A stretch of DNA of 64,000 nt from contig NZ_BBWW01000001.1 in assembly GCF_001485215.1 (NCBI RefSeq), forward strand, positions 4,960,001-5,024,000. Reading direction: 5' to 3'. Shown here in pieces: positions 16,207 through 24,409 of the stretch. The DNA comes from Leptolyngbya sp. NIES-2104 (GTDB taxonomy: Bacteria > Cyanobacteriota > Cyanobacteriia > Leptolyngbyales > Leptolyngbyaceae). Position 1 is the stretch's first letter; each line of letters opens with the position of its first letter. The notes below the pieces were generated by a model. It worked only from the letters and a program-made list of their open reading frames with translations. It did not search any database and was not told the origin of the DNA. The position numbers and the translations under genes are program-made.

Positions 16207-17174
16207 TCGATACGGTGTTGCTAAATGATTGGTATCCGGTAGCGCGATCGAGTGAACTAGAACCCGGAACGGTTCGATCAATTCGATTGTTTGAAACAGA
16301 TCTCGTGCTCTGGCGTGGAGAAAATACATCGGTGATGGCATGGCTCGATCGCTGTCCTCATCGCAGTGTCAAACTCTCGGCCGGAACCGTCGAAGCAGAT
16401 ACTTTAGTTTGTCCGTATCACGGTTTAGCGTTTGATGCGACGGGTCACTGTGTCAAAGTTCCAGCCCATCCGAACTATGTTCCACCTAAACAAGCTTGTA
16501 CAAAGAGCTTTCCAATAATCGAACAGTATGGAGTCATCTTTGTTTCATTAGGCAATCCCACTGTTGAAGTCGCACCGTTTCCAGAATGGGACGATCCAAA
16601 CTATCGAACCTATCTCAGCGGGGGACATCGATTTCGCTGTAGTGGATTAAGAGCGATCGAGAATTTTCTAGATGTTGCACATTTACCCTTTGTTCATGCT
16701 GGTATTCTCGGTGTTCCAGATCAACCCGCGATCGAAGACTATGAAGTCAAAGTGATCGACACTGGAATCTATCTCAAAGACATTCAAATCTGGCAGCCTG
16801 ACCCAGATGGGACAGGTCAACCCGGCGTTGCGCTCTATGATTATTGGACACTTCGACCGTTAGTGGTGGCACTGAAAAAAGCGCGATCGGATGGACAAAC
16901 AATGGTATTACTGTACTGTGTTACACCCGTTTCCGAAGAAGAATGCATTGGCTGGATGTGGGGCGCATTGAACTACGCTCATGACATTCCTGAAGCGGAT
17001 CTCGTTGCCTTTCAGGACACTGTAGTTTTGCAAGATGTCGCGAACTTAGAATCTCACAACCCCAGACGGCTACCGCTTGATCCGCAGGCAGAATTTCACT
17101 TACCCAGCGATCGAGCTTCGTTAGCTTATCGAAAATGGCTCAAACAGCTTGGGGTAACTTACGGAACGATGTAA
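16203..17174 (+). CDS. Rieske [2Fe-2S] non-haem iron oxygenase, alpha subunit type
   Basis: A 323-residue oxygenase. The Rieske cluster ligands are CPHRSVKLSAG and CPYHGLAFD (C-x-H, then C-x2-H, residues 45-75). The mononuclear iron motif is ENFLDVAHLPFVH (D-x2-H-x4-H, near residue 160). The protein is shorter than pheophorbide oxygenases and has no C-terminal membrane segment; it is closer to vanillate demethylase-type monooxygenases. It is the last gene of the operon and is followed 14 bp later by a type A repeat. The substrate cannot be inferred. Electrons would come from a ferredoxin or reductase encoded elsewhere. Confidence 0.88.
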   Translation: MIDTVLLNDWYPVARSSELEPGTVRSIRLFETDLVLWRGENTSVMAWLDRCPHRSVKLSAGTVEADTLVCPYHGLAFDATGHCVKVPAHPNYVPPKQACTKSFPIIEQYGVIFVSLGNPTVEVAPFPEWDDPNYRTYLSGGHRFRCSGLRAIENFLDVAHLPFVHAGILGVPDQPAIEDYEVKVIDTGIYLKDIQIWQPDPDGTGQPGVALYDYWTLRPLVVALKKARSDGQTMVLLYCVTPVSEEECIGWMWGALNYAHDIPEADLVAFQDTVVLQDVANLESHNPRRLPLDPQAEFHLPSDRASLAYRKWLKQLGVTYGTM

Positions 17175-17188
17175 AGAATTCTCTCTTA

Positions 17189-17395
17189 GAGGATGTTTGA
17201 AAAGTAATCGTTGTTGCCGCAACCCGCCCTGAAATGAATTTCGGGCTAACCGGCGCAAGTCCATTGAAATGGACTAAGAACTTGAAACTGCCTCCCAGTC
17301 TACTTCAGTAGACTTTCCACGGTTAGCCCGAAATTCATTTCAGGGCGGGAGTCAAACGAGAGCGAAGAGACTTTTTATACTTTTCAAACACCCTC
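17189..17395. mobile_element. MITE-like repeat, type A copy 2
   Basis: 207 bp, the same length as copy 1 and nearly identical in its arms (CGCCCTGAAATGAATTTCGG and its mirror) and its central AGTCTACTTCAGTAGACT palindrome. The ends are GAGGATGTTTGAAAAG and CTTTTCAAACACCCTC, flanked by TTA at 17186-17188 and 17396-17398. It is inserted just downstream of the Rieske gene. Confidence 0.82.
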
Positions 17396-17504
17396 TTAGG
17401 ATGCAAGACAGTCTCATCCTTTATTCGGTGATGTCAAATGCGGTTTGTACTGCTCTGGGATAACATCGATCGCTAAAATCAATGTCAATTCGATGGTTCT
17501 CTGC

Positions 17505-17560
17505 GTTGTTCACCCGCCCCGGAATAGAATTCGGGGCGAGACAGCATCGAAGCAGAAAGA
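17505..17560. repeat. Partial type B repeat (single arm)
   Basis: CACCCGCCCCGGAATAGAAT continues into CGGGGCGAGAC and a GAAGCAGAAAGA tail. This is the left arm of the type B family joined directly to right-flank sequence, as if the centre had been deleted. It lies just after the cysK stop codon on the minus strand. The rest of 17399-17573 shows nothing recognisable. Confidence 0.5.
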
Positions 17561-17573
17561 CTCGTCAAACTTA

Positions 17574-18548
17574 CTAATCCGGCAACAATCCTTTCGCTGC
17601 TAACCATTCACGGTTATATAACTTCGATTGATAGCGACTCCCACCATCACACAGAATCGTCACGATCGTATGTCCGGGTCCCATCTGTTTCGCCAGTGCA
17701 ACAGCGGCTCCAACATTGATTCCGACTGATCCACCTAAGAACAATCCATCTTTTTCGAGCAGTTGGTATAAGACTCGGAGCGCTTCTCGATCGTCAATCC
17801 GAATCGCATCATCGGCAGGTGCGCCTTCCATGTTCGCAGTCACCCGACTGTTTCCAATCCCTTCGGTAATCGAGCTTCCTTCAGACTTCGTTTCTCCAGT
17901 TTTGACATAGCTAAACAATGCACTCCCCATCGGATCAGCCAGAACACATTTAATGTTTGGATTCTTTTCTTTGAAATACATCGAAACGCCCGCATACGTT
18001 CCCCCGGTTCCGGTTGCGGTTGTCCACGCATCAATTTTTCCATCAGTCTGTGCCCACATTTCCGCCGCAGTGGTTTCATAGTGAGCGCGACGATTGGCTA
18101 AGTTATCGAACTGATTTGCCCAGATTGCATTTTCCAGTTCTGACGCGATGGTGCCGGACAGTCTCACATAGTTATTCGGATCTTTGTAGGGAACAGCAGG
18201 AACGGTACGAACTTCTGCGCCTAATGTTCGGAGTAAGTCGATTTTCTCTTGTGATTGAGTTTCAGGAATGATAATGAGGCATTTGTAGCCTTTGGCATTA
18301 CAAATGTGTGCAAGTCCGATTCCTGTATTACCTGCGGTTCCTTCAACGACGGTTCCACCCGGTTTGAGTAACCCTTGGCGTTCTGCTTCTTCGATGATGT
18401 AAAGGGCAGCCCGATCTTTCACAGAGCCACCTGGATTTAAGAATTCTGCTTTACCAAGAATTTCGCATCCGGTTTCATCACTGAAACTATTGAGGCGAAT
18501 TAATGGAGTGTTTCCGATCGCGCCGACAAATCCATGCTTAATATCCAT
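17574..18548 (-). CDS. cysK: Cysteine synthase A (O-acetylserine sulfhydrylase), PLP-dependent
   Basis: A 324-residue fold-type II PLP enzyme. GNTPLIRLNSFSD at the N-terminus, FLNPGGSVKDRAALYII with the Schiff-base lysine (near residue 45), EGTAGNTGIGLA binding the PLP/substrate carboxylate, and TGTGGTYAG binding the PLP phosphate are all intact. The enzyme makes cysteine from O-acetylserine and sulfide. The length suits CysK; the C-terminal regulatory domain of cystathionine beta-synthase is absent. It is a single gene, downstream of and in the same direction as the aldolase gene but 93 bp away, so either arrangement of promoters is possible. Confidence 0.92.
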   Translation of the reverse strand: MDIKHGFVGAIGNTPLIRLNSFSDETGCEILGKAEFLNPGGSVKDRAALYIIEEAERQGLLKPGGTVVEGTAGNTGIGLAHICNAKGYKCLIIIPETQSQEKIDLLRTLGAEVRTVPAVPYKDPNNYVRLSGTIASELENAIWANQFDNLANRRAHYETTAAEMWAQTDGKIDAWTTATGTGGTYAGVSMYFKEKNPNIKCVLADPMGSALFSYVKTGETKSEGSSITEGIGNSRVTANMEGAPADDAIRIDDREALRVLYQLLEKDGLFLGGSVGINVGAAVALAKQMGPGHTIVTILCDGGSRYQSKLYNREWLAAKGLLPD

Positions 18549-18641
18549 GCCTAGTTATCCTGTGAGTTCCCTATTGCCATTTTGACGGATTGTGACGCGA
18601 TGTGGTTTGTCGATCGCGTTTTCTACCTAAAGCCTGAGTGC

Positions 18642-19283
18642 TCAAGGGTCGGATCGCAAACGATTCATCAAAGTTTGAATCTGTTGTTGAATCAACGACC
18701 AATTTCCTGATGCGATCGCTGATTTTGAAAATAAACTGCCACCGATTCCAACTGCGATCGCGCCCGCTTGAATCAGAGCGTGAGCATTATCAATGGTGAC
18801 TCCCCCGGTTGGAATCATCGGAATCTGTCTCAATGGTGCTTTTAGTGCCTGAAGATAATTTTCATAGCCAACAGATTGAATCGGAAATACTTTGACGCAA
18901 GACGCTTTTGCATTCCAAGCAGTCATAATTTCGGTCGGAGTTAATGCACCCGGAATGATCGGAACTTCTCGACGTTTCGCGATCGCGATCAAATCAAAAT
19001 CCGTATGTGGCATAAAAGCAAATTGTGCGCCTGCCGCGATCGCATTTCTCAAATCCGCAACAGTAAGAACGGTACCAACCCCGATCGTACAATTCGGAAA
19101 CACCGATTTCAAATGTGTGATTAATTCCGCAGCACAATCACTGTTCCAGGAAATTTCGAGCAAAGACATACCGCCCTCGATCGCGGTTTTTGCGAGTTGC
19201 GTCCCGATTTCTAGGTTGGGAGCGCGGAGAATTGCGATCGCTTTTTCTTTTTTAATTAAGTCTAACCAGGCTTGATCGTTCAT
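18642..19283 (-). CDS. eda: 2-dehydro-3-deoxy-6-phosphogluconate / 4-hydroxy-2-oxoglutarate aldolase (KDPG aldolase)
   Basis: A 213-residue class I aldolase of the Entner-Doudoroff pathway. LLEISWNSDCA carries the catalytic Glu, GVGTVLTVADLRNAIAAGA is the phosphate/substrate region, and SCVKVFPIQSVG carries the Schiff-base lysine (near residue 130); PTGGVTIDNAHALIQAGA binds phosphate. The position normally occupied by FIVSPG reads FAFMPHTD, a sequence variation seen in some cyanobacterial homologues, so substrate preference is not certain. It is divergent from the PRC-barrel gene with 146 bp between them. Confidence 0.88.
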   Translation of the reverse strand: MNDQAWLDLIKKEKAIAILRAPNLEIGTQLAKTAIEGGMSLLEISWNSDCAAELITHLKSVFPNCTIGVGTVLTVADLRNAIAAGAQFAFMPHTDFDLIAIAKRREVPIIPGALTPTEIMTAWNAKASCVKVFPIQSVGYENYLQALKAPLRQIPMIPTGGVTIDNAHALIQAGAIAVGIGGSLFSKSAIASGNWSLIQQQIQTLMNRLRSDP

Positions 19284-19340
19284 TAGAAAATGTTTTGTTT
19301 TTCTAGTTCCAGGGAAATTAATTCTAGCTGATTTCTCTCG

Positions 19341-19372
19341 TTAGAAAGAGTCGTTTCGGTCATTAGAAAGAG
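19341..19372. promoter_or_regulatory. Direct repeat TTAGAAAGAG in a divergent promoter region
   Basis: TTAGAAAGAG occurs at 19341-19350 and again at 19363-19372, starts 22 bp apart (about two helical turns), between the divergent aldolase and PRC-barrel genes. A partial third copy (CATTAGAAA) overlaps the aldolase start codon at 19281. The arrangement fits an operator for a dimeric regulator, but no regulator is identifiable. Confidence 0.35.
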
Positions 19373-19429
19373 GGAAAAGAAAGCTTAACTTTCTAAAGTA
19401 AAAAGGTCACCAAACTTGGAGATAAAAAG

Positions 19430-20422
19430 ATGGCTTTATACAGAATTAAAGATTTCGATCCCGACTACCGCAATCATTTTGATGGCGACGATGTAAAGGA
19501 TTTGGATCTGTACAGCAGCGAAGAGAAAATTGGTTCGGTTAATGATGTGCTCGTTGACGAAGACGGACGCTTCCGTTACCTCGTGATCAGCACTGGCGCT
19601 TGGATCTTCGGTAAGAAAGTCTTGTTGCCGATCGGTCGTGCTCAGATCGATTACAATGCTCGTCGCGTTTATGCTCAAGGTTTGACGAAATCTCAAGTTG
19701 AACAACTGCCTGAATTCACCGATGATCTGAAAATGGATTATCACAAAGAAGAAGAAGTGCGGAACGTGTACCGTTCTGGTGCAACGACGGGTATGGCAAG
19801 CGGTATGGCGGCTGATCCTTACACCACTGCCCCGATCGAAAGCTCGGCTGCTCTGGATGCTGAAGGAACCGCATACACAGGTTCTTCGATGGGTGCTGAT
19901 ACTCCGATGAGTGCAGCTTCGATGAGCGGCGTGGAAACGGGTGCAGCAGCAGCGGCTCCGACCTACACCCCAGATACTTATGACTACGACTTGGATCGCG
20001 ATCTGTACAAGATGGATCAACATGACGATCGCATTCGCTTGTATGAAGAGCGCCTGATCGCGAACAAGCGCCGCATGAAAGCGGGTGAAGTCACAGTTGG
20101 TAAGCATGTTGAGACTGAAACAGCGCGGGTGAGTGTGCCGATCGAGAAAGAGCGCGTTGTTGTTGAGCGGGTTGCTTCGACGGATACGACTGCGGTTCCG
20201 GTGGGTGCAGATGCCTTTAATGAAGGTGAAGTTGCTCGGATGGAAGTCTACGAAGAAACGCCTGACATTCACAAAGAAGCGTTTGTGCGTGAAGAAGTCC
20301 GCGTGAAGAAGGTGGTTGACCAAGATGTCGTTAGCTCTGAAGAGCAAATCCGCCGTGAAGAGCTGGATATCGATACTCAAGGTCGTCCGGTGATTGATGA
20401 TGGATCGGTTCGCAAGGTGTAA
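19430..20422 (+). CDS. PRC-barrel and DUF2382 (YsnF-type) stress-associated protein
   Basis: A 330-residue protein of two domains. Residues 15-85 are a PRC-barrel (IGSVNDVLVDEDGRFRYLVI). Residues 195-330 are a DUF2382/YsnF domain with RLYEERLIANKRRMKAGEVT, the ETARVSVPIEKERVVVER repeat and HKEAFVREEVRVKKVV. A Gly/Ala/Ser/Thr-rich linker joins them. A good ribosome binding site (GGAG, nine bases upstream) supports the start. In cyanobacteria such proteins are often linked to desiccation, osmotic or light stress; that is family knowledge. It is transcribed alone and ends at a strong terminator. A long reverse ORF inside it is a shadow. Confidence 0.87.
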   Translation: MALYRIKDFDPDYRNHFDGDDVKDLDLYSSEEKIGSVNDVLVDEDGRFRYLVISTGAWIFGKKVLLPIGRAQIDYNARRVYAQGLTKSQVEQLPEFTDDLKMDYHKEEEVRNVYRSGATTGMASGMAADPYTTAPIESSAALDAEGTAYTGSSMGADTPMSAASMSGVETGAAAAAPTYTPDTYDYDLDRDLYKMDQHDDRIRLYEERLIANKRRMKAGEVTVGKHVETETARVSVPIEKERVVVERVASTDTTAVPVGADAFNEGEVARMEVYEETPDIHKEAFVREEVRVKKVVDQDVVSSEEQIRREELDIDTQGRPVIDDGSVRKV

Positions 20423-20452
20423 TTGAGCTTTGTCGGATTAGATAGAGCTTTG

Positions 20453-20484
20453 AAACCCTCTGGAGTGATCCGGAGGGTTTTCGG
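20453..20484 (+). terminator. Rho-independent terminator after the PRC-barrel gene
   Basis: AAACCCTCTGGA (20453-20464) pairs with TCCGGAGGGTTT (20469-20480) across a GTGA loop, followed by TTCGGG. It is a 12-bp stem with one mismatch, 30 bp after the stop codon, and is probably the strongest terminator in the window. Confidence 0.85.
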
Positions 20485-20509
20485 GTTCAATTTAACGCGA
20501 ATTCGATGG

Positions 20510-20645
20510 GTTATTCACGTCGAACGAAGTCCACGGGCATGGGACTGGAGAGAAAGCATGATGCGGCTTCGTAGTCCCTCTTCAGGGACTTCGCACTGTT
20601 AGCCCCGGAATTCGGGGCTAACTTCCAACGAAGCGCAGAAATCAT
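20510..20645. repeat. Degenerate type B repeat
   Basis: The right half is clear (GACTTCGCACTGTTAGCCCC, followed by GGAATTCGGGGCTAAC); the left arm has decayed to CGAACGAAGTCCACGGG. It lies between the terminator of the PRC-barrel gene and the end of the ABC-transporter operon. Its GTTAGCCCCGGAATTCGGGG-type palindrome could form a strong hairpin and may act as a terminator for the operon ending at 20668. Confidence 0.55.
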
Positions 20646-20667
20646 CAAATTCACGTTTTACAAACGT

Positions 20668-21510
20668 CTACTCATCCGATTCAAAGTTGGAATCCAAAAA
20701 GTTCAACGCATGATTTCTCAGTTGATAGTACTCAGGAGAATTGCGAATCTTAGCTCGATCGCGGGGATGAGCAAACGGAACCTCCAGAATTTCGCCGATC
20801 GTGGCTTCGGGTCCATTCGTCATCAACACAATGCGATCGCTCATGTAAATCGCTTCATCTACATCATGCGTAATCATCATCACCGCTTGCCGCTGATTCT
20901 CCCAAATTTCCAAGACTTGCCGCTGAAGTTTGCCACGAGTTAACGCATCTAACGCACCAAACGGCTCATCCATTAAAAGCATCTTCGGACGGGTTGCTAA
21001 TGCGCGGGCAATTCCTACCCGTTGCTTCATCCCGCCAGAAATTTCATCAGGATACTTATCAGCAGCAGCCGTGAGGTTGACCATTGCGAGATGTTCACTC
21101 ACGATTTGCTTTTTCTCAACGGGTGAAGCGTCTTTTAGAACTTCGTCGATCGCGAGTCGAATATTTTGGCTTACGGTCAGCCAAGGCAGCAGTGAATATT
21201 GTTGAAACACCATCATTCTTTCGGCTCCAGGCTTGCGAATTTCTCGACCTTCGAGCCGCACTGATCCCGATGTTGCGTTCTCTAATCCCGCTACAATCTT
21301 CAGCAACGTAGACTTACCACAGCCAGAGTGACCAATGATCGAAATAAATTCACGATCGCCGATCGTAAAGTTGATGTCCTTGAGAATCACCGTTTCACGG
21401 TCGCCCGTTTTATAAGCTTTGTGCACATGACTAATTTCCAGAAATGCTGGAGTCGAAACCGCAGGAGAAACGGCTTGAGCGCGATCGTTAACCATGTTGA
21501 ACTGAGACAT
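20668..21510 (-). CDS. ABC transporter ATP-binding protein (NrtD/CmpD/TauB/SsuB family)
   Basis: 280 residues. Walker A GHSGCGKSTLLK, Q-loop in MMVFQQYSLLPW, signature ISGGMKQRVGIARALATRPK, Walker B LLMDEPFGALDA and H-loop MITHDVDEAIY are all intact. It energises the permease encoded upstream. The length matches NrtD-type single ATPases; there is no NrtC-like fused regulatory domain and no second ATPase here. It is the last gene of the three-gene operon; the ribosome binding site lies inside the palindrome GAGGAATTCCTC immediately before the start codon. The substrate is nitrate, bicarbonate or cyanate. Confidence 0.9.
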   Translation of the reverse strand: MSQFNMVNDRAQAVSPAVSTPAFLEISHVHKAYKTGDRETVILKDINFTIGDREFISIIGHSGCGKSTLLKIVAGLENATSGSVRLEGREIRKPGAERMMVFQQYSLLPWLTVSQNIRLAIDEVLKDASPVEKKQIVSEHLAMVNLTAAADKYPDEISGGMKQRVGIARALATRPKMLLMDEPFGALDALTRGKLQRQVLEIWENQRQAVMMITHDVDEAIYMSDRIVLMTNGPEATIGEILEVPFAHPRDRAKIRNSPEYYQLRNHALNFLDSNFESDE

Positions 21511-21532
21511 GAGGAATTCCTCTACGATACTG

Positions 21533-22927
21533 CTAAGAGAGATAAATGTTTGTCGATCGACTCACCCGAATATCGAAGCTGTTGAGGTATCCGACCGGAT
21601 CACTCGGATCAAAAGCTTTCTTATCAATAAATGCTTCAGCAGGTTCGACTTTGTAATCGTCACTCGGACAGGCAATCCCTAATTCGGCAGCAACTTCGCG
21701 ATAAATATCGGTTCGCCAAGCTCGGTTTGCCAGATCCTCGGCATCTTTGGGAATTTCTTTAATTTGTCCCCAGCGGGCAGCTTGCGTCATCAACCAAACA
21801 CTGCGCGATTGCCACATAAACGTGGAATGTTCATTTGCGACTTGTGGAACTTCTTTCGGCAAGTTAAAGAACAATGTCGTCGCATCCGATTTCACGATAC
21901 GATCCTTGCCGTCAAAGCCTCCATAGTTGTACTCACCCACGATCGCAGGTTTTGTAAGTTTCGGTTTTGCTCCGGTGTACGATCGACCAGAAATAATCTT
22001 GGCAACTTCCTCGCGATTTTCATCACAGTAGCGACAGGACTCGATCATCGCTTTGAGCAATGCCCGATAGGTTTTCGGATTCTCATCGATGAATGATTGC
22101 ATTACACCGAGTAAGCGATCGGGATGTCCATTCCAAATCTCTCGACCCTGAGCAAAGGTAAATCCAATTCCTTCATTGCCAGTAATAGCGCGAGTATTCC
22201 AAGGTTCTGCCACCATGTAAGCTTGCATGGCTCCGATTCGCACATTCGTCACCATCTGCGGTGGCGGAATGATGATCACGCGGAACTCTTCTAAAGGATT
22301 AACACCCGCAGCAGCAGCAACATACCGCACAAAGTATTCATAAATCGCAGAACTAAGAACGACTGCCCAAACACGACGTTCTGAAGGTAGCGCCTCAAAG
22401 TAGCGGCGAAAGTCTTGTCCGAATGCTTCTAAGTTACCGTTGTACTCGAACCAGGGACGCAATCCCGCATCCCACATCGATCGATTCATCGTCATCGCAT
22501 TGCCATGATGATGAATCGTCATCCCTGCACACATCGGCGCATGACGCGCTCCTTCCGCCCCGATTCGAGCATTTGTAATCGCACCCGCAACCACAGGCGA
22601 AGCATCTAATCGACCGAATATCAAACCATCGCGAGAAGTTGCCCAGCTTGCTTCACGGCTCAATCGCACATTCAAACCATACTTGCGAAAAAAGCCTTTT
22701 TCCCAAGCGATCGCAAACGGCGCACAGTCATTTACCGGAACATAGCCGATCGTTAAATTCGGCTTCTCTAATTCGCTCGATTTAATTACCGGAGTAATCG
22801 ACATCGCCGCTTCAGACAGTCCTTGAGGTGCACGATTCGCATTAATCGCACACGAAGAAAGTGAAGTCGCGATCGCAGAAGCACCCATGCCCGCAAGAAA
22901 TTCGCGGCGAGTCCATTGATTCGTCAT
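21533..22927 (-). CDS. NrtA/CmpA-family substrate-binding lipoprotein
   Basis: A 464-residue periplasmic binding protein. The N-terminus WTRREFLAGMGASAIAT has a twin-arginine-type RR motif, and LSSCAINA is a lipobox placing the lipid-anchored cysteine near residue 27. The mature part starts LTIGYVPVNDCAPFAIAWEK, as in the nitrate/bicarbonate-binding NrtA/CmpA family, with HHHGNAMTMN and WNTRAITGNEGIGF further on. The ligand (nitrate, nitrite, bicarbonate or cyanate) cannot be fixed without comparing binding-site residues. It sits between the permease (10-bp gap) and the ATPase (22-bp gap) genes. Confidence 0.9.
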   Translation of the reverse strand: MTNQWTRREFLAGMGASAIATSLSSCAINANRAPQGLSEAAMSITPVIKSSELEKPNLTIGYVPVNDCAPFAIAWEKGFFRKYGLNVRLSREASWATSRDGLIFGRLDASPVVAGAITNARIGAEGARHAPMCAGMTIHHHGNAMTMNRSMWDAGLRPWFEYNGNLEAFGQDFRRYFEALPSERRVWAVVLSSAIYEYFVRYVAAAAGVNPLEEFRVIIIPPPQMVTNVRIGAMQAYMVAEPWNTRAITGNEGIGFTFAQGREIWNGHPDRLLGVMQSFIDENPKTYRALLKAMIESCRYCDENREEVAKIISGRSYTGAKPKLTKPAIVGEYNYGGFDGKDRIVKSDATTLFFNLPKEVPQVANEHSTFMWQSRSVWLMTQAARWGQIKEIPKDAEDLANRAWRTDIYREVAAELGIACPSDDYKVEPAEAFIDKKAFDPSDPVGYLNSFDIRVSRSTNIYLS

Positions 22928-22937
22928 CGGTTTACCT

Positions 22938-23786
22938 CTACGATGCGCGACGGCGATGAGTCACCCAGACTTCGATCTGAGCCAGAGCAAAATCAAGTAA
23001 CAATCCGGTTAGTCCGATCACTAACACAGCTAAAAACACCGAACTAAGATTTAATCGGCTCCATTCGTCCCAGACAAAGAAGCCGATTCCCACACCTCCT
23101 GTAAGCATTTCAACAGCAACAATGACAAGCCAAGCCACTCCCAGACTAATTCGCAAGCCTGTGAAGATGTACGGCAAACTAGCAGGGAGAACAATCTTGA
23201 GTATCCGTCTCCAATAAGGCATTTCCAACACTCGCGCCACGTCTAGATAGTCTTTTGGCACACTGGCGACTCCCAGAGCGGTGTTGATGATGGTTGCCCA
23301 TAGAGAAGTAATGAAAATCACGAAAATCGCGGAAGGATCAGCTAAGTTAAAAATCGCTAATGCGATCGGTAGCCAAGCGAGCGGTGAAACGGGTTTGAAA
23401 ATCTGAATCACTGGATTAAGAGTCAGCATCGCCTTTTTAGACATGCCGATCAAAAATCCGATCGGGATCGCTACGATCGCGCCCAATCCAAACCCCAGTA
23501 AGACTCGTCTTAGGCTTGCTAACAACAGCCATCCTAACCCCAAATCACCCGGACCTCGACGGTAAAACGGATTGAGAATATAGTCCAAATTTGCCATCAA
23601 TGCTTCCGGGGGCGTGGGCATCAATTCATGTTTGTTTAGCGCAATGATCCACCAGAGTGCAATCACTCCAGCGAAACCAAGAGCGGGATAGATAAAGCGA
23701 TCGCTTGATACGATCGGTTTTGCCCGGCGCATTGTAGCCTGACCGACAGCAGCAAATACCGCTGCTAAATTGAGTTGCGGGATCAT
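22938..23786 (-). CDS. ABC transporter permease (NrtB/CmpB-like)
   Basis: 282 residues with six hydrophobic segments and the cytoplasmic EAA-type loop (ASVPKDYLDVARVLEMPYWR, then RILKIVLPASLPYIFTG, residues 175-210). It is the membrane channel of the nitrate/bicarbonate/cyanate-type importer and the first gene of the operon. Unlike the classical nrtABCD or cmpABCD order, the permease precedes the binding protein here. No nitrate reductase, cyanase or carbonic anhydrase gene is linked. The leader contains a riboswitch candidate of the ydaO class, so control at the RNA level is likely. Confidence 0.9.
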   Translation of the reverse strand: MIPQLNLAAVFAAVGQATMRRAKPIVSSDRFIYPALGFAGVIALWWIIALNKHELMPTPPEALMANLDYILNPFYRRGPGDLGLGWLLLASLRRVLLGFGLGAIVAIPIGFLIGMSKKAMLTLNPVIQIFKPVSPLAWLPIALAIFNLADPSAIFVIFITSLWATIINTALGVASVPKDYLDVARVLEMPYWRRILKIVLPASLPYIFTGLRISLGVAWLVIVAVEMLTGGVGIGFFVWDEWSRLNLSSVFLAVLVIGLTGLLLDFALAQIEVWVTHRRRAS

Positions 23787-23812
23787 AGGGTCTGGTTCTC
23801 CAGAGTCAAACT

Positions 23813-23986
23813 CTCAACGTGCCGACGGAGTTAGCTGACGGGCGAGGACTGAGAGATTGTCCCCGGTTGGATTGCTTAGAAGGTGTCTAAGTTCACAACC
23901 GTAAGCCCCGATTAAACTGGTTCCTCCGCTTCAGAAGATTCTGAATTAGGCTGACCGACTCGAATTAGTAGAACTTTAGCATTGAG
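23813..23986 (-). ncRNA. Candidate ydaO/yuaA-type c-di-AMP riboswitch in the leader of the nrt-like operon
   Basis: Read on the minus strand, the leader contains the conserved cores of the ydaO aptamer in order: GCGGAGGAACCAG, then ATCGGGGCTTAC, then CCCGTCAGCTAACTCCGTCG. CTCAATG (23980-23986) and CGTTGAG (23813-23819) can close the structure, and a hairpin TTCAG/CTGAA precedes the GGAGGAACC block. The aptamer ends about 27 bases before the permease start. Two small alternative hairpins, AGAGT-TTG-ACTCT and TCTGG-AGAA-CCAGA, follow; the second covers the GGAG ribosome binding site. This class binds c-di-AMP and usually turns genes off. Exact aptamer borders are approximate. Confidence 0.85.
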
Positions 23987-24060
23987 GTGCAATTTTGAAC
24001 AATCTTTCTTTTGAAATATTGAGGATTGAGCGATCGGGTTTCATTGAGTAGAAGGACTTA

Positions 24061-24269
24061 GCGGGTATTTGAAAAGTATGACCAGCCTTTTCGCTTCGTT
24101 GCTCACCCGCCCTGAAATGAATTTCGGGCTAATCGACGAAAGTCTACTGGAGTAGACTGAGAACGGATCTCAAGGTCTTAGTTCATTTTTAATGAACTTG
24201 CACCGATTAGCCCGAAATTCTATTTCAGGGCGGGATGCGGCAATGAACAAAGACACTTCAAGCATTCTC
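24061..24269. mobile_element. MITE-like repeat, type A copy 3 (diverged)
   Basis: A 209-bp copy with decayed ends (GCGGGTATTTGAAAAG left; right end CACTTCAAGCATTCTC) but the same internal arms CGCCCTGAAATGAATTTCGG and AGCCCGAAATTCTATTTCAG. TTA flanks both sides (24058-24060 and 24270-24272). It lies upstream of the riboswitch-controlled operon and upstream of the gene at 24410, so it separates two divergent promoters. The divergence implies an older insertion than copies 1 and 2. Confidence 0.75.
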
Positions 24270-24409
24270 TTAGCAACGATCGAGTTTTTTCCAACAACAA
24301 ACACTACCCAAGCGGGCACTGTGTGATCAAGCAACTGCCTCCAAACTGGAATAGAGCGCATCAATCAAAGCAACATTGAGCGTTCGACTACTCACTTTTG
24401 GAGTTCATC

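Noticed and set aside
19436-20380. A 314-codon reverse frame under the PRC-barrel gene
   Set aside because: The forward frame has recognisable PRC-barrel and DUF2382 domains and a good ribosome binding site; the reverse product is His/Arg/Cys-rich nonsense.
23787-24060. An NtcA site (GTA-N8-TAC) in the leader of the nrt-like operon
   Set aside because: I looked for it because nitrate transport operons usually have one; no sequence with both half-sites at the right spacing was seen.
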